Assembly (NCBI GenBank): GCA_019095985.1 | Contig: CM032662.1 | Location: 37,504,435-37,568,434, forward strand | DNA from: Streblospio benedicti | Taxonomy: Eukaryota; Annelida; Polychaeta; Spionida; Spionidae | DNA length: 64,000 nucleotides | Reading direction: 5' to 3' | In this document: positions 38,023 to 51,427 of the stretch, in pieces | Numbering within the stretch: position 1 is the first letter of the stretch | Layout of the letters: every line of letters starts with the position of its first letter | Translations under genes and position numbers: made by a program | The notes under the pieces: model-generated | Databases searched by the model: none | Told to the model about the DNA's origin: nothing | The model's input: only the letters and a program-made list of their open reading frames with translations

Positions 38023-38999
38023 CTGTGAAAATAAAGGCGAGATGATTCTATGTGCACGCAGTATTTGCTTTGCTCTAAGCAGAAACATCATCGGATCAGA
38101 ACTGCACAAATATGAGAAAAATCATATATCAGCAGCAGTTTGAGTGGTTTCTCTTCTTCTTAGAATGTTGTTGGCTCCGTGATTGTCATTTACAGCATTG
38201 CTTTCCTTCAAAAACGTAACGGAAGAAAACTATCATTTTCAATATGAGCTGCTAAACATCTATCAAGTAGGTATGTCACATGCTAATAGATGTTATGACT
38301 CCTCAGCCATGAAAGTTTCAGCGATGCCTTTTTATTGCCACCACAGTCATGGAGCACAATCTCCGCGAGCCCCCATTTACCGTTAGTGATGAGAGCGGCC
38401 GCATCACGTCGCAGCCAGCTGTGTGACAATAGACTGTAGTCACAATAGGATGTACAGGGGAGGCAGCGCTCAATCCTGTTACGGTGCATTTGATCAGCCG
38501 CAACCCGGCCAATTGGCGCTTAATGCTATTTGTTGTGGCTTTCGGACGAGTGTATAGAGTGGGGAGCCGCTAGCTCGGGGACTTGCGCCGCATTATCCGG
38601 TGAAATGGGTTTGTGAAAGTGATTACCCTGCCTCGTTCTCTCGGTAGTTGCCACCCCCAGCCAGCCCCAAACGGGAATCATCATCGTTCTTCTTGGGTCT
38701 CGGATCTATATACGTTTAATTGTTTGCTCCTTAGACTTGTCAGCTCAATGTGCGTCCGTGTCAGCTGTGAGCCGGTGGCAATTGAGTGCAAGAGACACTG
38801 TCAGGCCTGTCAGGACTCGCAGGGCTTCCCTGTCTCTGAAGCCATTTAACATTTGGAGATGCTGATGTCCTGGTAATGATGGCAGACTCTACATTAACGC
38901 TGGTCTACAAGTTCATGTGTTTGTAAACTTATAGCCAAACTTGCCTGACCTGACTCGTGAGTTTGCTCGTAAATACCAGTATCCAAAGTATCAACATAA

Positions 39000-39100
39000 A
39001 TGCATATAAACAAGCATGTATAATAGATTCATTTCAAGTAAATTTGCCTACCAGCTTGCCAGGCATGGCAAGTTACCAATGAGTCTAAGCTTGGACCACT
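39000..39100 (+). repeat. Short dispersed repeat with hairpin, copy 2
   Basis: CAAGTAAATTTGCCTACCAG, then CTTGCCAGGCATGGCAAG (a perfect 7-bp stem with a 4-base loop at 39055-39072) and TTACCAATGAG. Confidence 0.6.
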
Positions 39101-40027
39101 GTTCAACATTTGAAGATGCTGATGTAGTAGTGGCAGTAGCTCCATCATCAAGTCACCATATGAACATATTACTTATGTAAACCTGTCATAGGCAATTAGA
39201 GAGTTGTTTATTATTGATATGGTGTCATGCAAGCAATGAGGAGTGTATGGCGGAAACATTCCACCTCTGTTTGTGTTTAATTAGGTCTGTGCGAGGGACA
39301 GCGCTTGGCAGGCCGACTGTGTATTTATTAGAGGCTTGTTAGCTGTATAAACAACGTGGGGATAATTTGTTAGACTGGGCGGGGCTGGAGCCGTCCTGCA
39401 CACAACTGATTACTTCCCCAGCACCACGCCAATTGTATAAGCATTCTCAACCTCAACGAGGTTTGGAACCTTTAAAAAATTTGGCTTTGGCATGATTTAG
39501 TGGTACCAAAATATGCCTTGTACAACGCTTATCGCTGAATGTACATTTTTCTTCACAGCCACCAACAACAGCAGAAGGATAATCAACTGGTGCAAAAAGT
39601 GTGCTGAATGAATTACAAATAGCAATGTTATATATCGAATGAAACGCAACGGGGCTATTTTCATTTGCACACTTCTTTAGTACTTAGAATAACGTATTTA
39701 TAAGGATTGGTTGAATCCAAAAGCAAAATGTTTATATTTGTGAACACAATGAAGCAGCTTGTATCAGTCGGTTTCCAATAGTCTGCAATATTATATCACA
39801 TGATTTGCCCGTTGGGACAACGTTATGTCACATTGCGGCAGTCTGGGTGACTTTCATCAAAACAAATGCACCTTCATCTTTTAAACAAGGCATCTATATA
39901 CATATCTGAATCTAAAGTGTAAACAAAAAGTGTGCAGTGTTAACAATTATATATCCAAACTTAACACAATGAAGACATATCAATGGGCACAAATGAAATA
40001 AACTCATCATTTTCGTCATTATATATG

Positions 40028-40209
40028 CAGTGGAACCTCCCATTTGAGCACATCCATAGAGCAACCACCTCTATAAGAAGACCATTTTTCATGGTCCAAA
40101 ACCTCCATTAAAAGACTAACATCAACCTCCTTAAAGAGACCACCTCTCTACTCTATTGTGACCACTTGAAACCAGTGCCTGGGTTGTGTTAATAGAGAGG
40201 CTCCACTGT
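40028..40209 (+). mobile_element. MITE-like element copy, best-preserved termini
   Basis: Left end CAGTGGAACCTC is matched by right end GAGGCTCCACTG, an inverted repeat with one mismatch. Interior: CAACCACCTCTATAAGAAGA, CATTTTTCATGGTCC, CATCAACCTCC, GACCACTTGAAACCAG. This 182-bp copy serves as my reference. No transposase frame is present, so it would be non-autonomous. Confidence 0.88.
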
Positions 40210-40885
40210 GTGTACAAGGCTGCAGTATCAAAGCCGCGCCACCACCGCGGCCTCTCATCCGGCCTGCTATCTGGATCACTATCTACTGATCCCAGCCAAG
40301 TGGCAATTTAGCCAAGTGGCCATGCTTCAGATAGTGCTACTCTGGGTCCCTGGAGGCCCATCAACCCATGAATCCTCCTCCACCACAGCCACTATAACAT
40401 CCCAACTTGGTGGAACCCCGACATTTAAAGGTCCAGAAAATGTGATTTTCGTCTGACGCCGCTCGTGGTATCAGTATTCGTCCCTCAGTGGATGAAATAT
40501 AATCTCCCGCATAAACAATGGATAAAAATTCAGTTCATTCATCACTATTTTTAAAGTGAAAGTGATTGTTTGGGCTTTTTGGGTTTGTATTTTTGCAAAC
40601 TGGTTCAATGTTGCAATGTTATAACTCCAATTTATAATGTTGGGTGTTGTAGTTCTCATGATAGAAGTACATGCAAAAGATAAGTTATTAATGGCGCATT
40701 CTTGCAGTAAGTAGCTATGGGTTTCTTTGTATCATAACAGTGTTTTGCGACAAGGCTGCCTAGTCACAACATCTTGCTGGGGAATGTCAAAGCCTGAAAT
40801 CTAAGCTTATGGCACATGCGGCTTGCGAGCTCCTAAAACACTCAGACCCACTGTAATCTATCGTTTGAACACTTTTTCCTCTCAA

Positions 40886-40896
40886 ATGATTTATGA
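40886..40896 (+). promoter_or_regulatory. Hox-PBX-like composite site
   Basis: ATGATTTATGA matches the posterior Hox-PBX consensus ATGATTTATG. Confidence 0.25.
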
Positions 40897-43800
40897 GGTA
40901 TATACACCAATCCATGGACACAAACGTGGTAATGGATTTATTTTTTCAATTCATTTTTTGCTCATGGTTCTTGTCCGGGTATGTCATAATTTACGCTTTG
41001 AAGTGTTTGTTTTTTTACCATTTGAAATCAGATATTTGTAGACAAAGAAAGCTAAACTTATAACAGAAATACACACATCTAGCAATAGTGAATGGATAAA
41101 TGTTTTTTCATCCCCCAAATCTACATAGTACAAGCACAGTTCATGACTTTAGGAAGTTCACTAGTAGCATTATATTCTTTGAAAGTAGGACGGCAGCTCT
41201 GAAATTTGAAGTCTTTGTAGTAAAAAGGTAGTGTTTGTACTGAAACAGAAGCCGGGATGGGACGTGGGCCCTGGCTGTGAGTACGCTGTCCCCCTAGAAA
41301 CCTGAGACTGCAGAGGTCAGGGGTTATCGCCGTGGAGTTACAAGATGGCAGCTGTTGCCAGTCGTAGCCCACTTCCTTCAAGGATTCTCTAAGATATTTT
41401 GCTACTACTACAACCACTAACTTCTTCCACCACAAGTATGCGCTGGTTTCAAATTGTTGTAGCGGTAATTTTCTCCCAGCAGTCAGTGGGTTTATTTTTA
41501 AAGAGGTTGCAACAATTATTATAATATAGTTTGTGTCAGGCCGTGCCGTATAGGCCCAAGGTTGCTGATTATGGGTGCTGAATGCAACAAGCCTTTCTAA
41601 CCCAAAACATACCTTCGTGTCTGTAATCTCACTGTGGTAATTTTGTCATTACATGAATTTGAGAATCTATGCACTGGCGATGGGGAGATAGAAGATAAAG
41701 GGATGACAGTGAAAACTGCCACTGTAATAAAAGTCATTACAGTACAGAGGAAAAAAAACGCATGATAAGAGACTTAAATTATGATGACTTGTCAAATCAC
41801 TGGTCATAATGTGTGATAACGCGCCTGATAACGCTCTTAGGCACCTGCAAGTTTTGTTGACATGTTCAACGCTTGGAGAAGTGAATCGTTTTATAATTTA
41901 TGGCGGAGAATGTATATGATAATCAGAAAGACTTTTTGTACTCACTAGTATCTCAATTAAACTTGAAACAAGCTGCGACTTGTGAGAAGTCAAATGTGGC
42001 GTATGAATACGTCGTCCTGGGTTACCACGGCTACTATCAACATCCTGCTGTTGGTTTTTCATTAAAAGAAAATAACACCCAAACCTGTCGCATCTCAAGG
42101 TGGGAAAGTAAGAGGCAGTAGCAATGTTTTGCAAGATGTGTTTATTATTGGAGGTTCGATACATACAACGTGGACATCTGTCAAAATCACGGTAGAAAAA
42201 TTGTCCTGCCAGGCTGGCAACCCCCAAGCCAGTGACCCGGCCTGTGCCCTGCAGAACCTGACACCCCCATACTGACCCCAACAACGTGTTTATTGTACTA
42301 GCGCTGTCAAGCTTGTAGATGGACATGGCAGAAACATTAGCCTGTTTATTTTTCAAAACCTGTCCTCATTTGATAGGTGCAGTGCAGTGGCGTTGAGAAA
42401 CTATCCAGCCAAATTGGTTATGATCTATTGAAGTGCCACTGTGTGACACTAAAAAATTGTACGATATGATGCAAAAGTATAAGTCCCCAGAGGCAGTATC
42501 TGCTAAGATTTTAACCCTGACCTGGCGAATGATAACAGATGATCGTAGTGTGGAGTAGAGAGGCGAATGACAAACAACACACGGCTGGAACAATGGCTTC
42601 GTTGTGGCTGCTGTCAGACGTTACAAATGGCACAAGTTATGGGTCATTGTTACTGTATAAGACAAGAAGATACGCTTTCTTGCCACTTTGTGCAGTGTAC
42701 ACCTTGTACTTGGCATGCTTTTTGATATCGTGCCTCCTCATGTGAGCTAGCTTCACAAGAACGTAGTCATATTAGCGTTATGGCTGCAATGAAACTGATG
42801 CGTCCTTTTGAAAGAAAAGTACGGCGTGCATGATGACGTGTTTTAGAGGGCACTAATTACAAGGGAAAACGAAGAGCTCTTCCGTGCAGCACGTTCACTG
42901 CCGAAGCTGACGAAATATCAATTAAAGCACAAAAGCTGGTCGTCGCCACAATTCACACTTGTTACAATGAATGATGTGCGGACGTCAGTTTATCTTTAAA
43001 ATCTATGATTTACGGTCTGCTTAAAGACCCATCAGCCCCATGCTATGCAAAACTATTTGCATTGCTGAGCGAGTGATTAAGCAAGAGCCGGTAATTTATG
43101 GTCAGTGCCTTTGAGCTGATAGGAATTATCACACATGCATGCATTTTTGAGAGGGATCTACTCGTCCCGTAATTATCACAAGCATATTTTTATGGCATGT
43201 TAAATCAGAGATAGAGATACTGGCAGTAGTGGGGATGGGATAACAGCCAGGGTGGTAATGGTCTCTGATGGACACAGCAGTAGTGGTGGACTGATGAAGG
43301 CTGATAGAAGCTTCATTAGCGAGTGTGAAGCTGATGAGATTGAGATAGGTAAAGTAACACAACACATTGTCCACTGAAAACAGGCTTTTTGTCCAAGTCC
43401 TTTTTGACAATTGATGGAAGTCTAACCATAATCCCTTTCAGAGCTCATTTTGACTAGTTGCAAATAGTGATATTAGCTCATGTTAGAAATCGGTACATTT
43501 TGACCTTGCAGTTACACAAACATTATTAGTATTTTCAAGAAAAACTGTGGATTTATTGCTACTGCAGTTGAGTGATTTCCCTATCAAGGTGATATGTCAA
43601 CACACTTCTCCGCGGTGGTGAGGTTTTTACATTCTGCTGTGTACATCGACATCTACGAAGGATTTCAATGCAGCAGGAGCAGATAATTCTTATCTATCCC
43701 TGAATTCTGTAATATTATGTTTTGCACATCAGATACAAAGACTTAAGCTGTTCGTGTATTACTAGATACTAGATGTGGATGGATCCATGCACATATGAGC

Positions 43801-44477
43801 CTATGTGCTAGATGCAGTGTGGGGTTTGGGCCCTGCACATTTCAATGCAGTAGTAATACCATGATTTCCACATCAGATGCAAAATTTGAGTGTTCAGTAT
43901 GTGTTCAAGTATTAGCTGCAGTGTTGGGTGTAGCTCCCCCCACAGCACACACAGGGGTGCCACATCCCCTGATGGATGGGCCCGTGGGCTGTGTATTGTG
44001 CGACCCCGCTGCTCGTAAATCCTTCCTACCGCTAATCCCCCTTTTGTAGGAGCTCTGTGACGAGATTGCGTTTAGGCCGGCGGAAATTGCGGCATAAATA
44101 AGGTGGGGGGTTTGTGGCTGAGCCGTGGACGCGGCTGTTGTTCTGTCCGCCATCCATCATAGCGCAGCACACAGCTGAATGTGCCACATTACACTTTTAT
44201 GTGCATATAGTTTATAAAGTTTGCAGCTGTCAGCGGAGTGCTTTGGGCAGACGCCTTTCACCCCCTGGTTTCTGATTTGTTGGCTTTTGTTTGGGTGTAT
44301 TACGGTATTTTAAAGTTGTTTTTTGCTTTGATATGTTTTGGTACTGGAAGGAGATAATCGAAATAGCAAAAGGAAAGCTTAATTGGTGTTTGCTGTTTTT
44401 CCTTTGAATGGAAATCGTAAAAAGCTGTGAATATAGTTTCCCACGCAGATACTAATGCAGAATGTATGTACATAAAA

Positions 44478-44487
44478 CTGTCAATCA
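44478..44487 (-). promoter_or_regulatory. Perfect PBX-MEIS composite binding site
   Basis: The minus strand reads TGATTGACAG, the established consensus for PBX/Exd-MEIS/Hth (or PBX-PREP) heterodimers. The chance expectation for an exact 10-mer on both strands of 64 kb is about 0.12. A near-match (AGATTGACAG) lies 383 bp downstream. Location inside the Meis gene suggests possible autoregulation, which is inference. Confidence 0.45.
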
Positions 44488-44860
44488 CTGTTTTCCATAG
44501 ATAAAATAAAACCTAACAAAACATATCATTTAGAAAGCATTTCTTAGCATTGGGATTTCCATTAGAAAAAACACCTTCAGAACCTGGTTTGGGTCAAGAT
44601 AAAAGCTATTGTGTGTAGACTCTCTGCTGCTGAGGCTGTATTGTCCAGCCACACTAGCACTAGAGGTGTTTGATACGGAAGTGTCCGGCTCTCAGCATAG
44701 GTGAGATTATGGCCTATAAGGTTTCACATGGAGTATCAGGTAGACGGCGGCACTCAGCACTTACACCTATGAGCAGCAGGTGCCCCAGGTGCCCCCGCCG
44801 CACATCCAACTGACACTTGCTGACAGACAACATTTGAAGACGGCCTTATACTGTTTTTCA

Positions 44861-44870
44861 CTGTCAATCT
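44861..44870 (-). promoter_or_regulatory. PBX-MEIS-like site (one mismatch)
   Basis: The minus strand reads AGATTGACAG, with the MEIS TGACAG half intact. It gains weight only from the perfect site 383 bp away. Confidence 0.3.
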
Positions 44871-47800
44871 TGTGTTTTTATTTCCGATATTTATTGTCCA
44901 ATTTCGTCTTCTAACACAAAATTGGAGGTTGTTAGAAACTGACTTTGGTTATGCTGAGTATTCTTTGTGATCTTTTTTGTTGTTGTGAGGTATAGTATCT
45001 CTGCAGTAGGATAAAATATGTATTTGAAGATTAAAAAGAGGAAAAAGTCTGTAGAGAGAATGCATCCTAAAAGATCTCTGGCCCTCACACACAAACAAAA
45101 AGAACATGTAATGCCTCAAATGTGTCGTCCACAGGATTTATAGCCCTGCTAATGGCCATGAGGCCTTTTTGTTTGTATTTCTCTGCTGCTAATAGGGACA
45201 AATAGTTGTCGGCAATAACGGGAGCTGCAAACCTCAGTGGCTCCCCCCTCAATGGCAGATAGATGGCAGCGACTAATCAGCCTTAAATGGGGTATAATTT
45301 AGGCTTATCGCTCATTGGGCCTTTTTGTGACGTATTTGCGCAATTGCTTTCTCCTCCTCTGCTCGTTGGGTGGAATCCCCCTGTTATTGTGGGCACCTGC
45401 CTATCTCTCATAGCCACAATTGCGCTGTCCAAAGATGCCAATTTCGTGATTGGCGTCATTCTCATGATTCCCGGCTGCTCTCCCTCTGACCACCATTTAT
45501 GAAGAAGAGGGCTCAAATTGAGGAGAGATCAGATAAAACATAATAGACGTCTATCACTCACAACACATCTACTACTGCTCCGCTGCAGAAACAGCAAAAG
45601 CAGCTTTTCACAAACACAGTGCTGCCACCATGTGGCCAGGTTACACACTACATATCCACCACGGCCAAACATGGCAGCGGCCCCAGCAGCGGGCAAACTT
45701 GTGTTGTGTGGAAGAATGTTGGTAGCTTCTCGCAGAGGATTCATTTGTTATCATTTGCAACTGGTATTTTTTTGTCCCTTCAAAATGCTTTTCAACGTTG
45801 TGTAATTAGCGGGTAATGAGTCTGTGTGCTTTGGGTGATTGGGCCACTCTGGGGGCTACCGGCACTGAGTATGGTGTAGAAGTGGGTACGACAGTCCATC
45901 AGCACCCGCCCCACTCCCCCTCCCAGCCTTCTTGCCTTCTGTTTTATGTGGTTTGGGCGTCTTGGAGCAGACTGCAATTTTAATTAGCACTAAAAGGGCT
46001 GCTTTGCCTTTCCATTCCATTCATTTCCTTTTCCACTTTCTCGCTGTTTTAGAAGTCTTACGGTTGCGCCCGGCTCCATTTCGTTCGGCTTCGTCCTATC
46101 AGCATGGAGACATGTTCTAATTGTGGCCACTGACTTAGTAGCGGCTACTGTGCTGGAGAATAAAACAAAACATGTAAATTCAATATTTACTTTCTCTGGT
46201 ATTTGCTGTCGCTGACTTGTTCTTTGCATGTTCTTTGATCATTGGTCGGCTTCAATGTTTTTCGTTTGTTGATGACATTTTTACAAATGAATTTTTGTTA
46301 GTTCTAATACACACAGGCTGAATGTTGAGCTTGAAAAAAAATTAGTGGAAGAAAAATTAAAAATCGATAATTAATAAGCTGATACTGTTGGTAAACACTG
46401 AATGATATATTATCAATGAGTGACAAGTTATATGTCGAACAAATTATTCTCTTTCAAATTATTGAATGTTGCAGCTGACACTTTGTTGTATTGACAAGTT
46501 CATTAGTCATAATATGTGTAATTAAGTAAGATAGATGAGCAAAACCTTTTGGCTCAATGATTAAAACTACAGATGCATGGTCATTTCACAATGCAAAAAA
46601 AAGGCAAACAATATTTGCGCCGCCAATACAATCGTAAATATAGTCGCTTATATAATAGAACGGTCGCCCAGGTAGATTATTCTGTATTGATCGGCGGGTT
46701 TTGTCTAAATTGTATCTGTCAATGCCTCACTGTTATTTCCCACAGAAGCTCAATACGCAGCTCCACAATATACAATCCTCATTAATAATTTGTATAGGGG
46801 ATTGTCTGATGCTATCTGCCCTGTATTATTCTCTAAGCCATTTAGGTTGGATTTTGAAAATATTCCCGATGATGATAAAATCTCATGTTTCGTCTCCTGG
46901 CTGTATTTATGTCACTTAAGTAAATAGATTTCATTTCTTTCGAATGGAGACCCATAAAATTATGAATTTCAAATGCCATAAATTGCTTGTAGTATTTGAA
47001 CTGGGTATATGATGCCTGTATATGATGGTATTACAACCTGTCATCATCACAGTCCAAACCAAACATGTGCCTGTCTTACAGGAAGCAAGCACTTCACCCA
47101 GTCTGCTGAAAGAATCTAGTGGTCACTTCTTAGGGTCACCAAAGGACCCTTACAGTCAGTAAAACACTCAACAACCTGTCCATATTTCACGTGATTTACA
47201 GCGATGGACACTCCATCGGTTTTTATGGATTACAAACAGTTATGCTGTTTATCAGTTACGGTGCTCGGCAGGAAGGCTGCTGGTGTCGTAATAGTATTAA
47301 GTAGAGTCGGCTGCTACATACTGTTAGACGTGGGTCTTTAGCTGCAACAGAACAAATGAAGGATTATATGAATGGCTGCGACGGCGGCGGTCAGTTTTGA
47401 CCCTGTTGTTCCCCATCTATTTCTCTGATTAGAAAGCAGCACGTGAATGGATGGCCTGCCGAAAACACTCGTCAAATCTTGACAGTTATCCCAAAATTGG
47501 GCATTTGCAAAAGCACGCTAAGCCCCAAATTATATATTGTTTGGTTTATCTTGGTTTTGATCAGAAACGGGGGTGGTTAGAATAGCACGGGTTTAGAATG
47601 CAAGCTCCCTTTGCTTCTTTCAATTCAATGGTCATTGTATACGCCCATTATAATGCGTGTCTAACTATTTACGTGCCAGATCTCAACTATGAACCAGTAT
47701 TTTATTTGTGATAATTCTCAAAATGTCATTCAGCTTAGTGTTAGGCTACTATTTTTTTACTTGATGCTATTTTTTCTATATTTTTTTGCTGTCTCCAACT

Positions 47801-48933
47801 TGCATTCTACTAACCAGAATGCTAGCAGTTCACTAATGAAAAGGGAAAAGAGCAGAATCTACATACACCATAGCTAAGCAATGCATAAATATTTGTATCT
47901 CGCGTTAAATAGAAACAAATGTGAGGAGTAGCAGTAGCAAGTAATGGTCGTATGCATTTCTCTTTCTCTGTCCGCAGTTGTGGCTTTGCTGCCGCCACCG
48001 CTGCCTGTTTTTCATTGTATGTGCGTTTGGAGTTGATATGCAGCAGCTTTTTGCCATAATTAGAATGGGTGGGTGGCGAGATTGGATGTGGCAGGGTCGT
48101 GACTTCGGCACTGGAGCTTGGGACTGGTGGCGAGATGGCTCCTGCTCACAGGATAGCGGGGAGGAGATCATGCCCAGTGAGGCGTTGGTCGGCGGGACGA
48201 GGGGGGAAAACGCAACACTTCAGCCCATCACTAGGTGCTAGTGTGTGCGAAAGCCAATGATGTTAGCTTGAATATTCATGGTATTGTTCTATCTTGTTTC
48301 TGACTAGGTCTATTGTTATATCTATTAGAGCTAGAGGAAGCCATGAAAATATGATCACTGGCAGGAATGTGTGGTTTTAATGACGAAAAACTTAGTTGTA
48401 TAATGTCCTTTTCCACGAGCCCCCATGCTGCTCTCAGTCACAAGTCAGCAAGGCGTGAAACACTGCCTCATAACCTCACCAGTTTTATTGCTTTAACACC
48501 TCAAATGAGCTGTTCTTTTTATGAAAATGGGACTTGTTTTTTCCTATTTTAATAGAGAATTCAGCTTAAATTTGAAAAAGTCATAACTTCTTGAAATTGT
48601 TTTTGTGAAATAAAGGAAAACAGATCTAGTTTGGGTTGGATCTTAATTTGCCTTGTCATGTTCAAATTCAAGTTATCGTGTTTCTTATTTATATATGGTA
48701 TGTTAATTAGATGGAAATAAGAGTCAAATTTCAAACTTTGATTCTCTTTCCAGTTTTGCAGGGAGGGAAATCAAAACTTTGCAAAATTAAATAAAGCTTA
48801 TCTATTTTTTTAAGGATTAAGTATCTCCTGTAACAGTATCTTCCATTATTTATATGAAGATCAGGTTAAAAAATGCAAAAACCAACCAGAAGCATGCAAG
48901 CGCACGCATTGGCTGACCCACATCTGCTTCCTC

Positions 48934-48943
48934 ATGATTTATG
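48934..48943 (+). promoter_or_regulatory. Hox-PBX-like composite site
   Basis: ATGATTTATG, the second exact occurrence in the window. Confidence 0.25.
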
Positions 48944-49447
48944 TTAGCAATTTTTGTTGGGCAATACATCTACATTTTAGCAGAGCACTTTTCTGTGACA
49001 TTTTAACACAAATAAGCCTCTTAATTCAGTGATAGAAAGTATACAAATAGATATGGCAGCAAACTTCTATTTTTTATTCTAACACATTCTGGCATGTCAA
49101 AACGACTTGCAATAATTTGACTATTTTGTTACTCTGTGTTTACACAGCAAGTGATTATATCATACTGAAATACCTAGGGCATGGTTTCAATATATCAATC
49201 TCATATAATCTGATACACCTCCTATGCATTTATCATATTTCACTCAAAAATTTAAAAATCTAGATCCTTGCCTATATTACCAGCATAACATACTTAACAT
49301 ACTGTAATCTGTGGTGCTGGTGAAGGTCTAGGTCGTGAGGCCGACATCAGGTCTGACCTGAGCTCCAACGCTTCCCTCCTCCCGTCTCCCTCCCATCAGT
49401 CTCCCATAAAACATCACGGAGATGGCTGCCTCACCAGTATTCATGGT

Positions 49448-49612
49448 ACACTACAACCTCTCTATTACGACTACCCTTTAGCTGGCCTCACTGCATATGT
49501 GGTCTGTGTATGGAGGTTCGCATTGGTCTCTTTATGATGGTTTGGGACTGCAAGAAATGGGCTCATTACAGAGGTTGTCTCTTTATTGAGGTGGTGTTAA
49601 TTGGAGGTTAGG
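49448..49612 (-). mobile_element. MITE-like element copy (isolated)
   Basis: Ends CACTACAACCTCTCTATT and TTGGAGGTTA. Interior TGGAGGTTCGCATTGGTCTC and CAGAGGTTGTCTC on the minus strand. It is the only copy I find between 40.2 and 62.1 kb. Confidence 0.75.
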
Positions 49613-49765
49613 TATGAGCGGGCGCAGCTGTCATAGATCATGTGGCTACAGCCATATCCCACCAGCTCCCGACACTCGTCCATCAGGCTTATCAGGCATT
49701 ATCACTTGCGCCTCTAAGTCACAAAGTCGTCTTATTGCATCTACACCACTTCACTAATCTCATCA

Positions 49766-49820
49766 CAACAGCAACGACAACAGCAAAAGCAGCATCAATA
49801 GCAGCAGCAGCAACAGCAGT
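49766..49820 (+). repeat. CAG/CAA-rich run
   Basis: A string of CAGCAA-type triplets that includes GCAGCAGCAGCAACAGCAGT. It is complementary to the CTG-rich run 130 bp downstream. Confidence 0.85.
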
Positions 49821-49951
49821 ATTATAACATTAGCAGTTGTATTAGAGGAAATGGTTTGAAAAAAAAACAACACCTCCACAGACCACTCATTTCAATGTTG
49901 GATATGACCAAATATTTCACCAGTTGGTGTTTATAAAGTGGTGATACGGTC

Positions 49952-49988
49952 CTGCTGCAGTTTCTGCTGCTGCTTCTGCTGCTGCTGT
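49952..49988 (+). repeat. CTG-rich run
   Basis: CTGCTGCAG, then TTCTGCTGCTGC and TTCTGCTGCTGCTG. It could pair with the upstream CAG run in RNA. Confidence 0.85.
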
Positions 49989-51368
49989 GAAAGGCAATGG
50001 GAGAGGAAAGTGTGTGGCTGGTATCTGGTGGTGTAACCAATACACAGCTTGTTTTACGTGGCGCGCTGATAACACCGCGCTGTTTCCACTGGCCCGGCAA
50101 GGGCTGCCAAAGGCAGGGGTTGGGGGTTATCTCCCACCGCGGGAGCAAATCTCCACTGTTTGTTACTGAAATGCCAACAACCCAGCTTGAATGATACAAT
50201 AAATTGGCTCTCACTTTCTCTCTATCGCCGCCGAGGCCGCCACCACCGCAACTTGAGTGTGGTTTTTAAAAACTGCTGTTGCAGTCAAATATCGCTGCTT
50301 GTTTCCGTGAATGTCCTACTACCTGCTGTCAGTCAATACGGAGACAACAGCTGGTGCGGGGAGAGTGAGCCTTTCAATTTACGTTGTCATGGCAGCTTTT
50401 GTGGCAGGTGAAACAACGACATTATCAGTGATCTGTGATAGCTTCAGTTTACCACGCAATTTATGTGGTGGGCGGCAGCAAATGATTTTTTGTTTTGTTT
50501 CGAAGCAAGCCGCCTTTGGACGCAATAATATACAGCTCACTTTCGCAACATGTATTCTCTCATCAGTTTGTGAACAAGAGACAAAAACAATTTGAAACGG
50601 TTGCAGCCATTGGCTAGGTATTTTGGGTGGAATGCAGTGGCACTGGGGCCCATGTGTTTTCCGTTGTGGCTTCCATGTATTTAGCAAGGATTGGGAAGGC
50701 TAATTTGCTTGCTTGCTGGCCATTAATCATGGAGCTCCAAGGGGAAGTACTGCAACAGCAGCAGCCTCAGACTTGTAGCCAGTGACACATGAAAACACAG
50801 CTGTGGCAGCTCGACATAAACGCTCCTCAGCCTTTCCAAGACAAAGTCACGCGCCAGCCACAAGGGCAATTAAAGCCAGTACACCAGCAGCTAAGTCGCT
50901 GCTTTTTTCATTGTTGAACAGTTGTCACACCAACTTCATTTCAGTGAAGCCTTGAGCCGAACAAGCAATTAACGGCATATGTCTGCACTCCGCCGGTTTT
51001 TGTGTAGTTTAGTAAGACTCAAGGTCTCCAGCAGCGGGCTTCAGTGTACGATATGCCATGCTCCGCGTTAATATGTTTCATTTGCATTAGGCGCAAAAAC
51101 GCTACTTATTATGGCGACAGCTTTCGCCACCGTAATTGAACTAAGCAGCCTAGCATTGCAACAAGAACAAAAAATTCAAAAAGACGTAACTGCTGCCCTA
51201 GTTATGTGATGATACCTGGCATCATGGTCCACCACCTAATGTCATTATTGCGCAAATATAAACGGTGTGGTTTTTATGTGTCATTACCACCGGCGATGGC
51301 CGAGTTTTGCTATTCCTTACACTGGTTAATGTTCACCCTGTAGGTGTAGTGGATACTGCAGCGTTTTG

Positions 51369-51427
51369 GCAACCTCGTGGTACTGGCGCTAACCTCGCTA
51401 CAGGCGCTGCTAACCTCGTTACGGGCG
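51369..51427 (+). repeat. Three-unit short tandem repeat (18-21 bp)
   Basis: Units GCAACCTCGTGGTACTGGCG, CTAACCTCGCTACAGGCG and CTGCTAACCTCGTTACGGGC share the pattern AACCTCG..TAC.GGCG. Confidence 0.75.

Noticed and set aside
41898-42356. 152-codon minus-strand open frame
   Set aside because: No recognisable domain, no splice context, and a length expected occasionally by chance in 64 kb.
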